Made by a program: the position numbers and the translations under genes. A stretch of 64,000 nucleotides of DNA from Clostridium sp. SY8519 (lineage in GTDB: Bacteria > Bacillota > Clostridia > Lachnospirales > Lachnospiraceae), in NCBI RefSeq assembly GCF_000270305.1, contig NC_015737.1, positions 608,501-672,500 on the forward strand, given 5' to 3'. The notes below the pieces were generated by a model, which was not told the DNA's origin, did no database searches, and saw only the letters and a program-made list of their open reading frames with translations. Within the stretch, counting starts at the first letter, position 1. Every line of letters starts with the position of its first letter. Positions 34,132 to 42,704 of the stretch are shown piece by piece.

Positions 34132-34282
34132 TTTTTTCATCTCTCCTTAAAACAGTTTATGAATTAATCATACCCTGCCCGGTACCGATCTGTGAAATTT
34201 GTTTTCTGTATCTTTGCAATTCTGAATCTGTATCTTTTTGATACAGGTCATCTTTCCGCATTCCTCTGCGTCCGCCTGCTGC

Positions 34283-35179
34283 TTACTGCCGGATGTTTTT
34301 CTTGTTCTGATTGACATACTCCAAAAACAGCGGCAGCGCCGGATTCCAGTTGTCTTTTTTCCAGACTGCGGAAAACATGACGGTTCCAAATTCTTCCGGA
34401 AGCGGAAAAGTCACATAATGACTGGTATCCAGCTGCCTGGTAACCGGATCAATAAATAACACGCCGTTTCCCATGCGCACATTGACCAGACTGGTATCAA
34501 AATTTTCCACTTCCCGGATTTTCCAGCTTTTTACCCCCAGGTGCTTATAGAGTTTCTCAATCAAAAGCGCCTGTTTTTCTTTTGGAAACGCGGTCCAGAT
34601 TTCAGATTTTTCCAGTATCTCCGGATCCAGAAATCCTTTTTTTGCCAGCGGATGGTTTTTTCCGCATACCAGGCTCATCTGGGCAGTGAAAATAACATCA
34701 GCCTGCAGCTCCTCATGAAGCGCCGCGTCATACAGCAGAATCACCAGATCATAGTCTCCGTTCCGCAGCCGTTCCAGCAGTTTCTTTTCTGTCTGACAGC
34801 AGTCATAAGAGAACCGGATATTGCTGTGTTTTTTCTGAAATCCCGGAAGGATATCATCCCACAGGACATCCAGATCCGTTTCACTGACAAATCCCATTTT
34901 AATGGTCCCGCTGTATCCGTTATAAATATTCCTTGCCTGTTCCAGTCCCTTCTGAAATTCCTCCATCTGACGGCTGAGCAGTTCATACATTACTGCGCCG
35001 GAGGCTGTCAGGCGGACTTCCTTATGGGTCCTGTAAAAAAGCGGAAACCCCAGTTCCTCCTCCAGACTGCTGATCAGTCTGCTGACTGTGGGCTGGGAAC
35101 TGTACATTTTTCGGGCAGCGTCTGTAAAATTCTGTGTCTGCGCCACAATGCAGAAGCATTCAAACTGCCGGTCATTCAT
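34283..35179 (-). CDS. LysR-family transcriptional regulator
   Basis: A 298-residue LysR regulator. The helix-turn-helix is FCIVAQTQNFTDAARKMY, then SSQPTVSRLIS (about 9-40); the effector domain is about 90-290. The ATG follows AGGAGAAA. It starts 13 bases after the M18 aminopeptidase stop, so the two are probably co-transcribed. The unknown gene at 33343 follows downstream after 151 bases and may be its target. Confidence 0.88.
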   Translation of the reverse strand: MNDRQFECFCIVAQTQNFTDAARKMYSSQPTVSRLISSLEEELGFPLFYRTHKEVRLTASGAVMYELLSRQMEEFQKGLEQARNIYNGYSGTIKMGFVSETDLDVLWDDILPGFQKKHSNIRFSYDCCQTEKKLLERLRNGDYDLVILLYDAALHEELQADVIFTAQMSLVCGKNHPLAKKGFLDPEILEKSEIWTAFPKEKQALLIEKLYKHLGVKSWKIREVENFDTSLVNVRMGNGVLFIDPVTRQLDTSHYVTFPLPEEFGTVMFSAVWKKDNWNPALPLFLEYVNQNKKNIRQ

Positions 35180-35192
35180 ATTATTTCTCCTC

Positions 35193-36482
35193 TTACTCTT
35201 TTATCCTGCATGGTTCCATCTCATAAAACGTCCGGGAAAAATCCAGCAGATACTTCGGATCTCTGCTCCCTCCGGTTTCATAAGAAGAATGCATCGCCCA
35301 CTGGGGCAGGCCGATATCGGCGGTGCGCACGGAAACCTGTGTATTTGAGATATTTCCCAGTGTGGAGCCTCCGTTCATATCGGACCGGTTGGCAAAGGTC
35401 TGCCATGGCACACCGGCCTTTCGGCAGACGGTTTTGAAATATGCTTCCGACACGCCATCCGTAGTATACTTCTGATTGGCATGATATTTCAGCACAATTC
35501 CCCCATTGATCACCGGGCGGTTCGTCGGATCTGCCTTTCCCAGGTGTCCCGGATGGGCAGCATGGGCATTGTCCGCCGATATCATAAAACTTCCGGCCAG
35601 GATTCTCCGGTAATCGGAGCCGCTCATGCCAAGGCCCTCCGCAATGCGCTGCAGCGTATCTGCCAGAAATGTGGAAGCTGCGCCCTGACGTGTCGTGCTG
35701 CCCACTTCCTCATTATCAAATACCGCATGCACCGTCAGGTTCTCGGAACGGCTTTCCAGAAAGCCCCACTGTGTCAGATACGCGCACTCCAGGTCATCCA
35801 GTTTCGGTGCGGCCAGAAACTCCTGTTCCGCCCCGATCCATGCCGGCTGCTGCCGGTTTACAAGAAACAGATCCGTTCCCAGAATCTGTTCTTCTGCCAC
35901 GCCGGCCTCTTCCGCCATCAGCTGGAAAAACGAGGTGCTGCTGCCTTCCAGCGAAAACACCGGAAGCATATCCTCCTGCGGATTCAGGGTCAACCCGCTG
36001 TTGGCCGTGCGGTCCATATGAATGGCCAGAGAAGGGATGATCAGCAGGTCTTTATCCGGCGCCACCAGGCGCTGGCAGATTCCTTCTTCTGTCTCGCAGA
36101 GAAGCCTGCCGGCTACCGACAGCGGCCGGTCCAGCCAGGTATGGAGAATCATTCCGCCATACTTTTCCATATTCAGACGGACGCAGGATCCGCCGTTCAC
36201 CTCCGGCGCGGGTTTGATTTTAAACGTAGGGGAATCGCTGTGGCTTGCCATCAGATGCATGGCCGAAAACGGGCGCTCCGGAATCCGGAAGGCCAGTATG
36301 GAAGAGGCATTTCGCGTGACGTAATAGTTTTTCCCCCGGGCAAGGTTCCAGTCCCGGTCTTCCCGCAGCTTCTCGAACCCTGCTTCCCGAAACCGCTGCT
36401 CCATATTGCGGATCACGTGAAAGCAACTGGGACTCTTCCGAATTGCCTCCATCAGTGCTTCCGCTGTCTGTCGTTCTTCCAT
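35193..36482 (-). CDS. apeB: M18-family aminopeptidase
   Basis: A 429-residue di-zinc aminopeptidase of the aspartyl aminopeptidase family. Metal-binding and catalytic segments are SHSDSPTFK (about 82-90), DNEEVGSTTRQGA near 264, and SADNAHAAHPGH near 315. It removes N-terminal acidic or neutral residues from peptides in the cytoplasm. The ATG at 36482 has AAAGGAG before it; an in-frame start eight codons upstream lacks a ribosome site. It is divergent from the molybdopterin oxidoreductase. Confidence 0.92.
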   Translation of the reverse strand: MEERQTAEALMEAIRKSPSCFHVIRNMEQRFREAGFEKLREDRDWNLARGKNYYVTRNASSILAFRIPERPFSAMHLMASHSDSPTFKIKPAPEVNGGSCVRLNMEKYGGMILHTWLDRPLSVAGRLLCETEEGICQRLVAPDKDLLIIPSLAIHMDRTANSGLTLNPQEDMLPVFSLEGSSTSFFQLMAEEAGVAEEQILGTDLFLVNRQQPAWIGAEQEFLAAPKLDDLECAYLTQWGFLESRSENLTVHAVFDNEEVGSTTRQGAASTFLADTLQRIAEGLGMSGSDYRRILAGSFMISADNAHAAHPGHLGKADPTNRPVINGGIVLKYHANQKYTTDGVSEAYFKTVCRKAGVPWQTFANRSDMNGGSTLGNISNTQVSVRTADIGLPQWAMHSSYETGGSRDPKYLLDFSRTFYEMEPCRIKE

Positions 36483-36539
36483 TCTTCTGCTCCTTTCAAA
36501 ATGCAATCCAAATTAAATGCAAAAATCTGAGGTTTTTCC

Positions 36540-36569
36540 TAGACACAGCCTCTGTTTTTTTCTTATACT
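36540..36569 (+). promoter_or_regulatory. Promoter of the molybdopterin oxidoreductase
   Basis: TAGACA (36540-36545), 18 bases, TATACT (36564-36569), with a leader of about 115 bases before the gene. The gap 36483-36688 holds no gene. Confidence 0.5.
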
Positions 36570-36688
36570 ATCTGAAAATAATACCATTTACCCGCAGAAT
36601 CCGGAACGAAACATTGGTTTCTGAAACGGACCGCTGTTTTTTCCGCAATTCTGCAGAAGCATCTGACCCACCCAGGGAGGTATCTCTT

Positions 36689-38725
36689 ATGTCCGAACCT
36701 AAAACTTATGAAATCATCTGTCCCTATGACTGCCCGTCCACCTGCGGACTTCTTGCCGAAGTTTCGGAGGGAAGGATACAGTCCGTATCCAATAATCCGG
36801 ACCATCCGGTTTCCTGCCGGACCATCTGCCAGAAAATGCAGCACTATGAACAGTCCATTCACTCTCCCCGGCGAATCACGGTTCCCCTGAAACGGGCCGG
36901 CCGCAAGGGCGAGGGACGTTTTGTGCCGATCACCTGGGAAGAGGCGGTCCGCACCATTACAGACCGCTGGAAGGAAATCTGCCGGCAGGAAGGTCCCCAG
37001 GCAATCGTGCCTGCCATCTATTCCGGTGTCATGAGCGATATCCAACGCAACTGCGGAGACGCCTTTTTCCACCGTCTGGGCGCCTCCGAAATCATCAAAA
37101 GTCTCTGTTCTTCCGCCAAGGGCGCCGGTTATGAATCCGTCATGGGAGAAACCGGCTGTCTGGATCCCCGGGAATTGTCCGACAGCGACTTCTATCTGAT
37201 CTGGGGCAGCAATCTGGCCGCCACCCGCATCCAGACTCTGACAGATCTTCTGAATCAGCGGACTTCCGGTTCCCGCAAACCAATGATCCTGCTGGATACC
37301 TATGCCAATCCCACCGCCCGGTTCTGTGACGACGTGATTCTGATCCGCTCCGGCAGCGACGGCGCCCTGGCGCTGGCCATGATGCATGTCCTGCTGGAGC
37401 AGGGACTGGCCGATGAGGAATATCTGCGGACCTATGCCGACGGCTATGAGGAATTCCGCGCTTCCCTTCCTCAGTATACCCCGGAATGGGCGGAACAGGA
37501 AACCGGGATTCCCGCAGAAAAAATCACCGCCCTGGCAATTGCCTATGGGAAAGCCTCCGCGCCTGCCATTATCCTGGGCAGCGGCCCTTCCCGCCATATC
37601 AATGGCGGCATGAACACCCGTCTGGTAACCATTCTCTCCCAGTTTACCGGCGCCTGGAAAGTACCCGGCGGCGGTCTGTGCGGCTGTGACCCCAGAGGCG
37701 GTTCCTATGTGAACCAGAATCTGATCCGGCATCCGGAATTCCGTCAGTCTCCGCCCCGCCGTGTCAATATCAACCAGCTGGCCAGTGCCCTGAACCGCAC
37801 CGGCAGCGAGATCGTCCGCAGCCTCTATGTCTACGCCCTGAATCCGGCAAATACCGTCAGCAACCAGAATCTCCTGCTGAAAGGTCTGATGCGGGAAGAT
37901 CTCTTTACGGTTGTACACGAACGTTTTCTGACGGACACCGCCCGCTACGCGGATATTATCCTGCCGGCCACCTTTTCTGTCGAACAGGCAGATATTTACC
38001 GGGCATACGGCTACTGCACCTTAGCCACCCAGCACAAAGTCGTGGACGCGCCGGGTGAATGCAAAAGCAACTGGGACACCTTTTCGCTTCTGGCAAAGGG
38101 CATGGGATTCACAGAGCCGTATTTTCAGATGAGTGAAGAGGAAATCCTGTCGGAAATCCTGGATCATCCTACGGAAATCATTGCCGCTCTTCCACCGGAA
38201 AAACAGCAGATTCTGCGGCAGGGCGGTTCGGTGTCCGTACCTTTTGCCGATCATATGCGGATTCTCACTCCCACAGGAAAAATACAGATTCTGAATCCGG
38301 ACTGCCCGATTCCGCTGCCTTCCTATCTGCCGGATGATTTCTGCAGCACCTGCTTTCACGGAAACACCCCCCTGCGTCTGGTGGCCGGTCCCAGCCGTCT
38401 CAGCCTGAACACCACCTTTACTGACCGTTCGGATCTGATGGAGCGTCGGGGCGAAGAAACCCTCTGGCTGCATCCTGCAGACGCCGCTTCCCGGGGAATC
38501 ACAGACGGATCAGCCGTCATCGCTTGGAACGATCTGGGCGAAGTCACTTTCCGGGCCTATATCACAGATCAGGTCGCGCCGGGCAACGCCATTTCCGAAG
38601 GTGCCTACCATCTGGACCAGTCTCTGGCCGGCCGTACCTTCAATGCGCTGAATCACGAGCGGATCTCCGATATGGGGGAAGCCACCACCCTCAATGACAA
38701 CGCCATCGATGTCCGCCCGGCATAA
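36689..38725 (+). CDS. Molybdopterin oxidoreductase, 4Fe-4S type
   Basis: A 678-residue enzyme of the DMSO-reductase superfamily. The N-terminal cluster motif is CPYDCPSTCGLL (about 11-22) with the fourth Cys near VSCRTIC (about 48). Then come the bis-MGD domains (IYSGVMSDIQ near 112, LCSSAKGAGYE near 140, WGSNLAATRIQT near 172) and a C-terminal molydop-binding barrel (LHPADAASRGITDGSAV near 590). It has no Tat signal, so it works in the cytoplasm. Residue 140-147 has no Sec or Cys in the usual formate dehydrogenase place. Substrate unknown. No small subunit is adjacent; the 4Fe-4S protein at 10729 is a candidate. The ATG at 36689 follows GGGAGG. Confidence 0.88.
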   Translation: MSEPKTYEIICPYDCPSTCGLLAEVSEGRIQSVSNNPDHPVSCRTICQKMQHYEQSIHSPRRITVPLKRAGRKGEGRFVPITWEEAVRTITDRWKEICRQEGPQAIVPAIYSGVMSDIQRNCGDAFFHRLGASEIIKSLCSSAKGAGYESVMGETGCLDPRELSDSDFYLIWGSNLAATRIQTLTDLLNQRTSGSRKPMILLDTYANPTARFCDDVILIRSGSDGALALAMMHVLLEQGLADEEYLRTYADGYEEFRASLPQYTPEWAEQETGIPAEKITALAIAYGKASAPAIILGSGPSRHINGGMNTRLVTILSQFTGAWKVPGGGLCGCDPRGGSYVNQNLIRHPEFRQSPPRRVNINQLASALNRTGSEIVRSLYVYALNPANTVSNQNLLLKGLMREDLFTVVHERFLTDTARYADIILPATFSVEQADIYRAYGYCTLATQHKVVDAPGECKSNWDTFSLLAKGMGFTEPYFQMSEEEILSEILDHPTEIIAALPPEKQQILRQGGSVSVPFADHMRILTPTGKIQILNPDCPIPLPSYLPDDFCSTCFHGNTPLRLVAGPSRLSLNTTFTDRSDLMERRGEETLWLHPADAASRGITDGSAVIAWNDLGEVTFRAYITDQVAPGNAISEGAYHLDQSLAGRTFNALNHERISDMGEATTLNDNAIDVRPA

Positions 38726-38865
38726 GCAGTGCTGAACCTCGACAGGGCAGGGCGGGCTTCTTCCCGGCATAACACGATCCCAGCTGACCATCCACGGGAC
38801 GTGCGGACTGCTTCACAGCACAGCTGTGGTCAGCCCCTGCTCCTTCGATCGGTGTGCGGACGTGG

Positions 38866-39927
38866 TCAGCGCCTGCGCGCGCGCCGGGTCAGCGTTCGCT
38901 GTGTCAGGACTGAAATGATGATTCCATTGATAATCACAATCAGATACAGGCTGATCATACGGCTTAACAACATGGCGCTGGCCAGTATCCCGCCGGGGAA
39001 CAGCAGCCGGAAAATCAGAAGAAACGTACCTTCTGATACACCGCTGGCTCCCGGAATCGGAATAAATCCCACCGCTACAAACAGCACTGCCTGCAGAAGC
39101 TCCACCTGTATCAGATTGCTGCCATGAAGTCCGAATCCTTTGTACACCAGGAACGGAACCATATACATGCAGAAAAACTGTATAAAAGAGGTCACCACTG
39201 TCTTGGCGATCATATCCATATGTCCGTGAAAACTCCCGGACAAGTGGCCGTAATCATCAATGATTTTTTGCAGCCGGCCGGCGATTTTTCCTTTTCCCTT
39301 CCGGTCAAAGAACCGGATGATCCGCATCAGAATTCTGCAGATCAAACGAATTGCTTTTTCTGAAAACAGACAAAGAAGAATAAACAGAAGAAATAAAATG
39401 TTGATGACAATTCCCACCAGGAGCAGATACTTATGCCGCCCCAGTGCCTGGGTCAGCATCGGATTCATCACAAAATATCCTGCGACAGCCAGCGTTACCG
39501 TGGCCGTCTCAAATCCCAGAAGCTGTACCAGAAGCGCCAGGACACCATGAGAAACTTTGACGCCGTCTGTATGCATATAATACAGCTGCATCGGCTGTCC
39601 GCCGCTGGATGAGGGCGTGATGGAGCTGAAGAAAAAACCGGCCATGGCATACTTTAGGCCATGCCGGATGCTGAGCGGATAGCCGAACAGCCGCAGCGGC
39701 CGGATCAGATTCATTCCTTCTCCGATCTGATAAATCAGCATCATGACCAGTCCCAGCAGAAGCCAGAGGGGATTAACCGACTGCACTGCGCTCCACATTT
39801 CTGCCGGACTAACTTTGCGGAATACAAACGCAAAGGTCAGCACGATCACTGCCGCCATAATCAGAATTCCTGTTCCTGCTGTTTTTCTGGAGGTCTTCGC
39901 AGGTGCCTGCGTTTCATTTGCTGCCAT
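38866..39927 (-). CDS. Flippase-like LPG_synthase_TM membrane protein
   Basis: A 353-residue membrane protein with about eight helices that matches the transmembrane part of MprF (lysylphosphatidylglycerol synthetase TM or UPF0104 family). Typical segments are YAMAGFFFSSITPSSSGGQP near 90-109 and VGFIPIPGASGVSEGTFLL near 291. The catalytic aminoacyl-transferase domain of MprF is absent. Relatives move lipids across the membrane. The ATG follows GAGAGGAAA. It is convergent with the oxidoreductase; the 140 bases between hold nothing I recognise. Confidence 0.85.
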   Translation of the reverse strand: MAANETQAPAKTSRKTAGTGILIMAAVIVLTFAFVFRKVSPAEMWSAVQSVNPLWLLLGLVMMLIYQIGEGMNLIRPLRLFGYPLSIRHGLKYAMAGFFFSSITPSSSGGQPMQLYYMHTDGVKVSHGVLALLVQLLGFETATVTLAVAGYFVMNPMLTQALGRHKYLLLVGIVINILFLLFILLCLFSEKAIRLICRILMRIIRFFDRKGKGKIAGRLQKIIDDYGHLSGSFHGHMDMIAKTVVTSFIQFFCMYMVPFLVYKGFGLHGSNLIQVELLQAVLFVAVGFIPIPGASGVSEGTFLLIFRLLFPGGILASAMLLSRMISLYLIVIINGIIISVLTQRTLTRRARRR

Positions 39928-40034
39928 ACTGTTTTTTCCTCTCTGCTGCTGTCCCGCGTCTGCGGCGGTCAGCCAATCCTGTTCCCGGAATCTGCCGCTT
40001 ATACATATGCCCCGGTCCTTACTTCCGGCGTCAA

Positions 40035-40961
40035 TCAGAATACCACATACACCAGAACCAGCATCAGCACAAAGCTGATCAGCACGGATACGGAGTTCAG
40101 AAAGCTGGACAGCGACGGGTCCGCGCCTGCCTGTTCCGTGAAAACCGGAGAAATGGATCCTGCCGGAGCCACCATGCAGATTGCCGCCACTTTTCTCTCC
40201 AGCTCAGGGAACGGCAGAAAACGATAGGCCAGCAACCCCAGACTTACGCCGAAAATCACACGAAACGCCACGGTAAACTTCACATCTGTGATTTTTTCTT
40301 TATTTTCCCTCTCAATATGGAACATCAGTCCCAGCATAAACATGGAGACAAAGCCGTTCGCATTGGCAATCGGCTCTGTAATGGTTCCGGCCAGTTTCGG
40401 AATCGGCACCCCGCAGAGGAGCAGCACCAGCAGAATCAAATAAGCATCCAGAGAGACCGATCCGAACAGCTTCCGGCAGAAGCTGCCGACCCTGGAAAGA
40501 CCGGATCGGGGCACGTCTTCGTCCAGCCGCAGCAAAGAAGCCGTCAGCGCATATCCGCCGCCGCACATTACGACTGCATTGCCCAGATCAAATACGCTGG
40601 CAAACACCGCGCCCTGGGGGCCATAGAACAGCTGCACAATCGGCATGGCAAATCCTCCGATATTGCATCCGGAGGCGTTGATCATACAGAAGGCCCTGGA
40701 GGTATGGTTATGCTTCCGGCGCATCAGATACATCAAAAATACCGGTACCACGCCAAACCCCAGTCCGATGACCGCAAGAAGATACGTGGACAGAGCCGGC
40801 AGAAAGCCCGCAAACGCGTGTACAATATTGGCCGGCAGCGTCACATTCGTAAATATGGCGCTGAGTACCCGGTAATCCCGTTCACCAAAATATCCTCCCC
40901 GCCGCAGTCCCGCAGCCAGAAATATAATTCCTATATAAATCAGTGGTCTGATCAGACTCAT
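40035..40961 (-). CDS. AEC-family (auxin efflux carrier type) transporter
   Basis: A 308-residue membrane protein with about ten helices in two inverted halves. It starts MSLIRPLIYIGIIFLAAG, has NVTLPANIVHAFAGFLP near 30 and CMVAPAGSISPVFTEQAGAD near 262. AEC members in bacteria carry malate, malonate or other dicarboxylates. I place the start at 40961, where the first helix begins; the open frame extends 52 codons upstream but encodes Arg/Cys/Pro-rich text with no helix. The gene stands alone, so the substrate is unknown. Confidence 0.83.
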   Translation of the reverse strand: MSLIRPLIYIGIIFLAAGLRRGGYFGERDYRVLSAIFTNVTLPANIVHAFAGFLPALSTYLLAVIGLGFGVVPVFLMYLMRRKHNHTSRAFCMINASGCNIGGFAMPIVQLFYGPQGAVFASVFDLGNAVVMCGGGYALTASLLRLDEDVPRSGLSRVGSFCRKLFGSVSLDAYLILLVLLLCGVPIPKLAGTITEPIANANGFVSMFMLGLMFHIERENKEKITDVKFTVAFRVIFGVSLGLLAYRFLPFPELERKVAAICMVAPAGSISPVFTEQAGADPSLSSFLNSVSVLISFVLMLVLVYVVF

Positions 40962-41052
40962 CCTACACCTGCTCCCTGTTACATACGACCTATATTGTAT
41001 CGAATTTCCGGATATTCTACAACCGCGAGTTTTTCTGCTGTATCCCAAAAGA

Positions 41053-41076
41053 CCGATGCCCCCAAAAGGGCATCGG
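41053..41076 (-). terminator. Hairpin upstream of the AEC gene
   Basis: CCGATGCCC/GGGCATCGG is a perfect 9-base stem with a 6-base loop; only TCTTTT follows on the minus strand, so it is a weak terminator or leader hairpin. The gap 40962-41288 holds this and the hairpin at 41224-41253, and no gene. Confidence 0.5.
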
Positions 41077-41223
41077 CCTGGTATTGCCGGCGGCGGCCGG
41101 CACTGCGTAAACTTCAACGAATACCGGGTACTGCTGCCTGCTGTTGCCGGCGCAGCCGGGCATCGCCGAATTATGAGAATGGATCAGAGAAATCTATGGA
41201 AAAAAGAAATCCTGACATAAGGT

Positions 41224-41253
41224 GAGGGAGCTGCTTTAAAATGCAGCTCCCTC
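41224..41253 (-). terminator. Hairpin after iron alcohol dehydrogenase
   Basis: A perfect 11-base stem GAGGGAGCTGC/GCAGCTCCCTC with an 8-base loop lies 36 bases after the dehydrogenase stop. There is no clear U-run, but position and stem strength support termination. Confidence 0.6.
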
Positions 41254-41288
41254 TGTTGTGGCATAAACAAATTTCTTTGGAGTCTTTC

Positions 41289-42470
41289 TTATTCGTTGAA
41301 TGTAACAACTTTTGCCTGACCATCATATGCACGCTGGTACAGTTCGATAATCTGACTCTTGGTTGCTTTGCGGGGATTCGTCAGCGCGCAGGCATCTTTC
41401 ATCGCGTTTTCTGCCATGATTTCAAAATCTTCCGGCTTTACGCCTAATTCTTTCAGGTTGGCCGGGATACCCAGCTGCTGACCTAAAAATCTCATAAAGC
41501 AGATGGATTTATGTGCCGCGTCACCGGTAGAAAGTCCGCTGATCTGCTCACCCATAGCATCTGCAATATCACGGAACCGGTTCAGGTTGCCGATCAGGTT
41601 GAATTCCTCTACAAACGGAAGAAGAATTGCGTTGCATACACCATGGGGAAGATTGTAATAGCCTCCCAGCTGATGTGCCATAGCATGTACATAACCCAGA
41701 GACGCATTATTGAAAGCGATACCGGCCAGATACTGTGCATAAGCCATCTTGTCACGGGCACGCATATATTCACCATTGGCAACTGCCTTCGGCAGGTATT
41801 TTGAGATCATACCGATCGCCATCAGCGCTGCGGAATCTGTCAGCGGATTGGCTGCTGTGGATACATATGCCTCAATCGCATGGGTCAGAGCATCCATACC
41901 GGTTGCTGCTGTCAGAGAAGCAGGCATGCCTTTCATCAGTTCCGGGTCGTTTACCGCGATCTGCGGGGTAACTCTCCAGTCAATGATGGCCATTTTTACC
42001 TTTCTGGAAGTATCGGTAATGATACAGAAACGAGTGATCTCAGAAGCGGTGCCTGCGGTTGTATTTACAGCCATCAGCGGAACCATCGGATTGCTGGACT
42101 TGTCGATTCCTTCATAGTCATGGATTCGTCCTCCATTGCTGACGATCAGGCCGATTCCTTTCGCGCAGTCATGAGAAGAACCGCCGCCTAAGGAAATAAT
42201 GGAATCTGCGTCATGCTCCTGATAGAAAGCAACACCGGCCTCAACATTTTTATCCGTAGGGTTGGGCTCTGCGCCTCCGAAAATGGTAGGATTCAGTCCG
42301 GCGTCTTTCAGGATCTGCGCGATCCGGTCTGCCATTCCGCATTTTGCGAGAAATGCATCTGTAACAATCATCGGCCGCTTGCCGCCTAAGCTGGACATCA
42401 GTGTTCCAACTTCATTGACAGCTCCTTCGCCGAATACGTTTCTGGTAGGTAAAAAATAATAAGTTGACAT
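41289..42470 (-). CDS. Iron-containing alcohol dehydrogenase
   Basis: A 393-residue group III dehydrogenase. The NAD-binding stretch is SIISLGGGSSHDCAKGIGL (about 91-109) and the metal ligands lie in NPELMKG-like DPELMKGMP (about 193-201), MDALTHAIEAYVS (about 211-223), AMAHQLGGYYNLPHG (about 269-283). It should reduce aldehydes to alcohols or the reverse. The ATG has GAAGGAG before it. Its promoter has the same -35, -10 and operator as the aldehyde dehydrogenase upstream, so the pair forms one response despite separate transcription. Confidence 0.93.
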   Translation of the reverse strand: MSTYYFLPTRNVFGEGAVNEVGTLMSSLGGKRPMIVTDAFLAKCGMADRIAQILKDAGLNPTIFGGAEPNPTDKNVEAGVAFYQEHDADSIISLGGGSSHDCAKGIGLIVSNGGRIHDYEGIDKSSNPMVPLMAVNTTAGTASEITRFCIITDTSRKVKMAIIDWRVTPQIAVNDPELMKGMPASLTAATGMDALTHAIEAYVSTAANPLTDSAALMAIGMISKYLPKAVANGEYMRARDKMAYAQYLAGIAFNNASLGYVHAMAHQLGGYYNLPHGVCNAILLPFVEEFNLIGNLNRFRDIADAMGEQISGLSTGDAAHKSICFMRFLGQQLGIPANLKELGVKPEDFEIMAENAMKDACALTNPRKATKSQIIELYQRAYDGQAKVVTFNE

Positions 42471-42548
42471 AGCTGCTTTTCTCCTTCTCTTTTTTGTAAT
42501 ATCCCCAAATACTCGTTTGCTTTTGTAACTCGTTGCTTTTCTGGTGCA

Positions 42549-42587
42549 CCATCGACAGGTTCATGCAATTTTTGTTCCTGTCGATGG
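42549..42587 (-). promoter_or_regulatory. 5'-end stem-loop of the alcohol dehydrogenase message
   Basis: A perfect 11-base inverted repeat CCATCGACAGG/CCTGTCGATGG with a 17-base loop starts at the predicted transcript start (near 42585). This is a typical place for a stabilising 5' hairpin; it could also be a protein-binding site. Confidence 0.6.
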
Positions 42588-42591
42588 GTAC

Positions 42592-42625
42592 AGTATAGAA
42601 TCGATTGTATTTTTTGTAAAACAAT
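42592..42625 (-). promoter_or_regulatory. Alcohol dehydrogenase promoter and shared operator
   Basis: On the minus strand there is TTTACA (42615-42620), 17 bases, TATACT (42592-42597). The 23 bases 42603-42625 differ by a single base from 44277-44299 before the aldehyde dehydrogenase; the common core is TTGTTTTACAA plus AAATACAATC. A copy of ACAACTAT lies just upstream in both. Confidence 0.75.
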
Positions 42626-42704
42626 CAATAGTTGTTAGATCACATCCGGAAGTTGTGTTTTAATCCCGATACATTTTTAACAGATCCCGTTCCCCAACGG
42701 ATTC

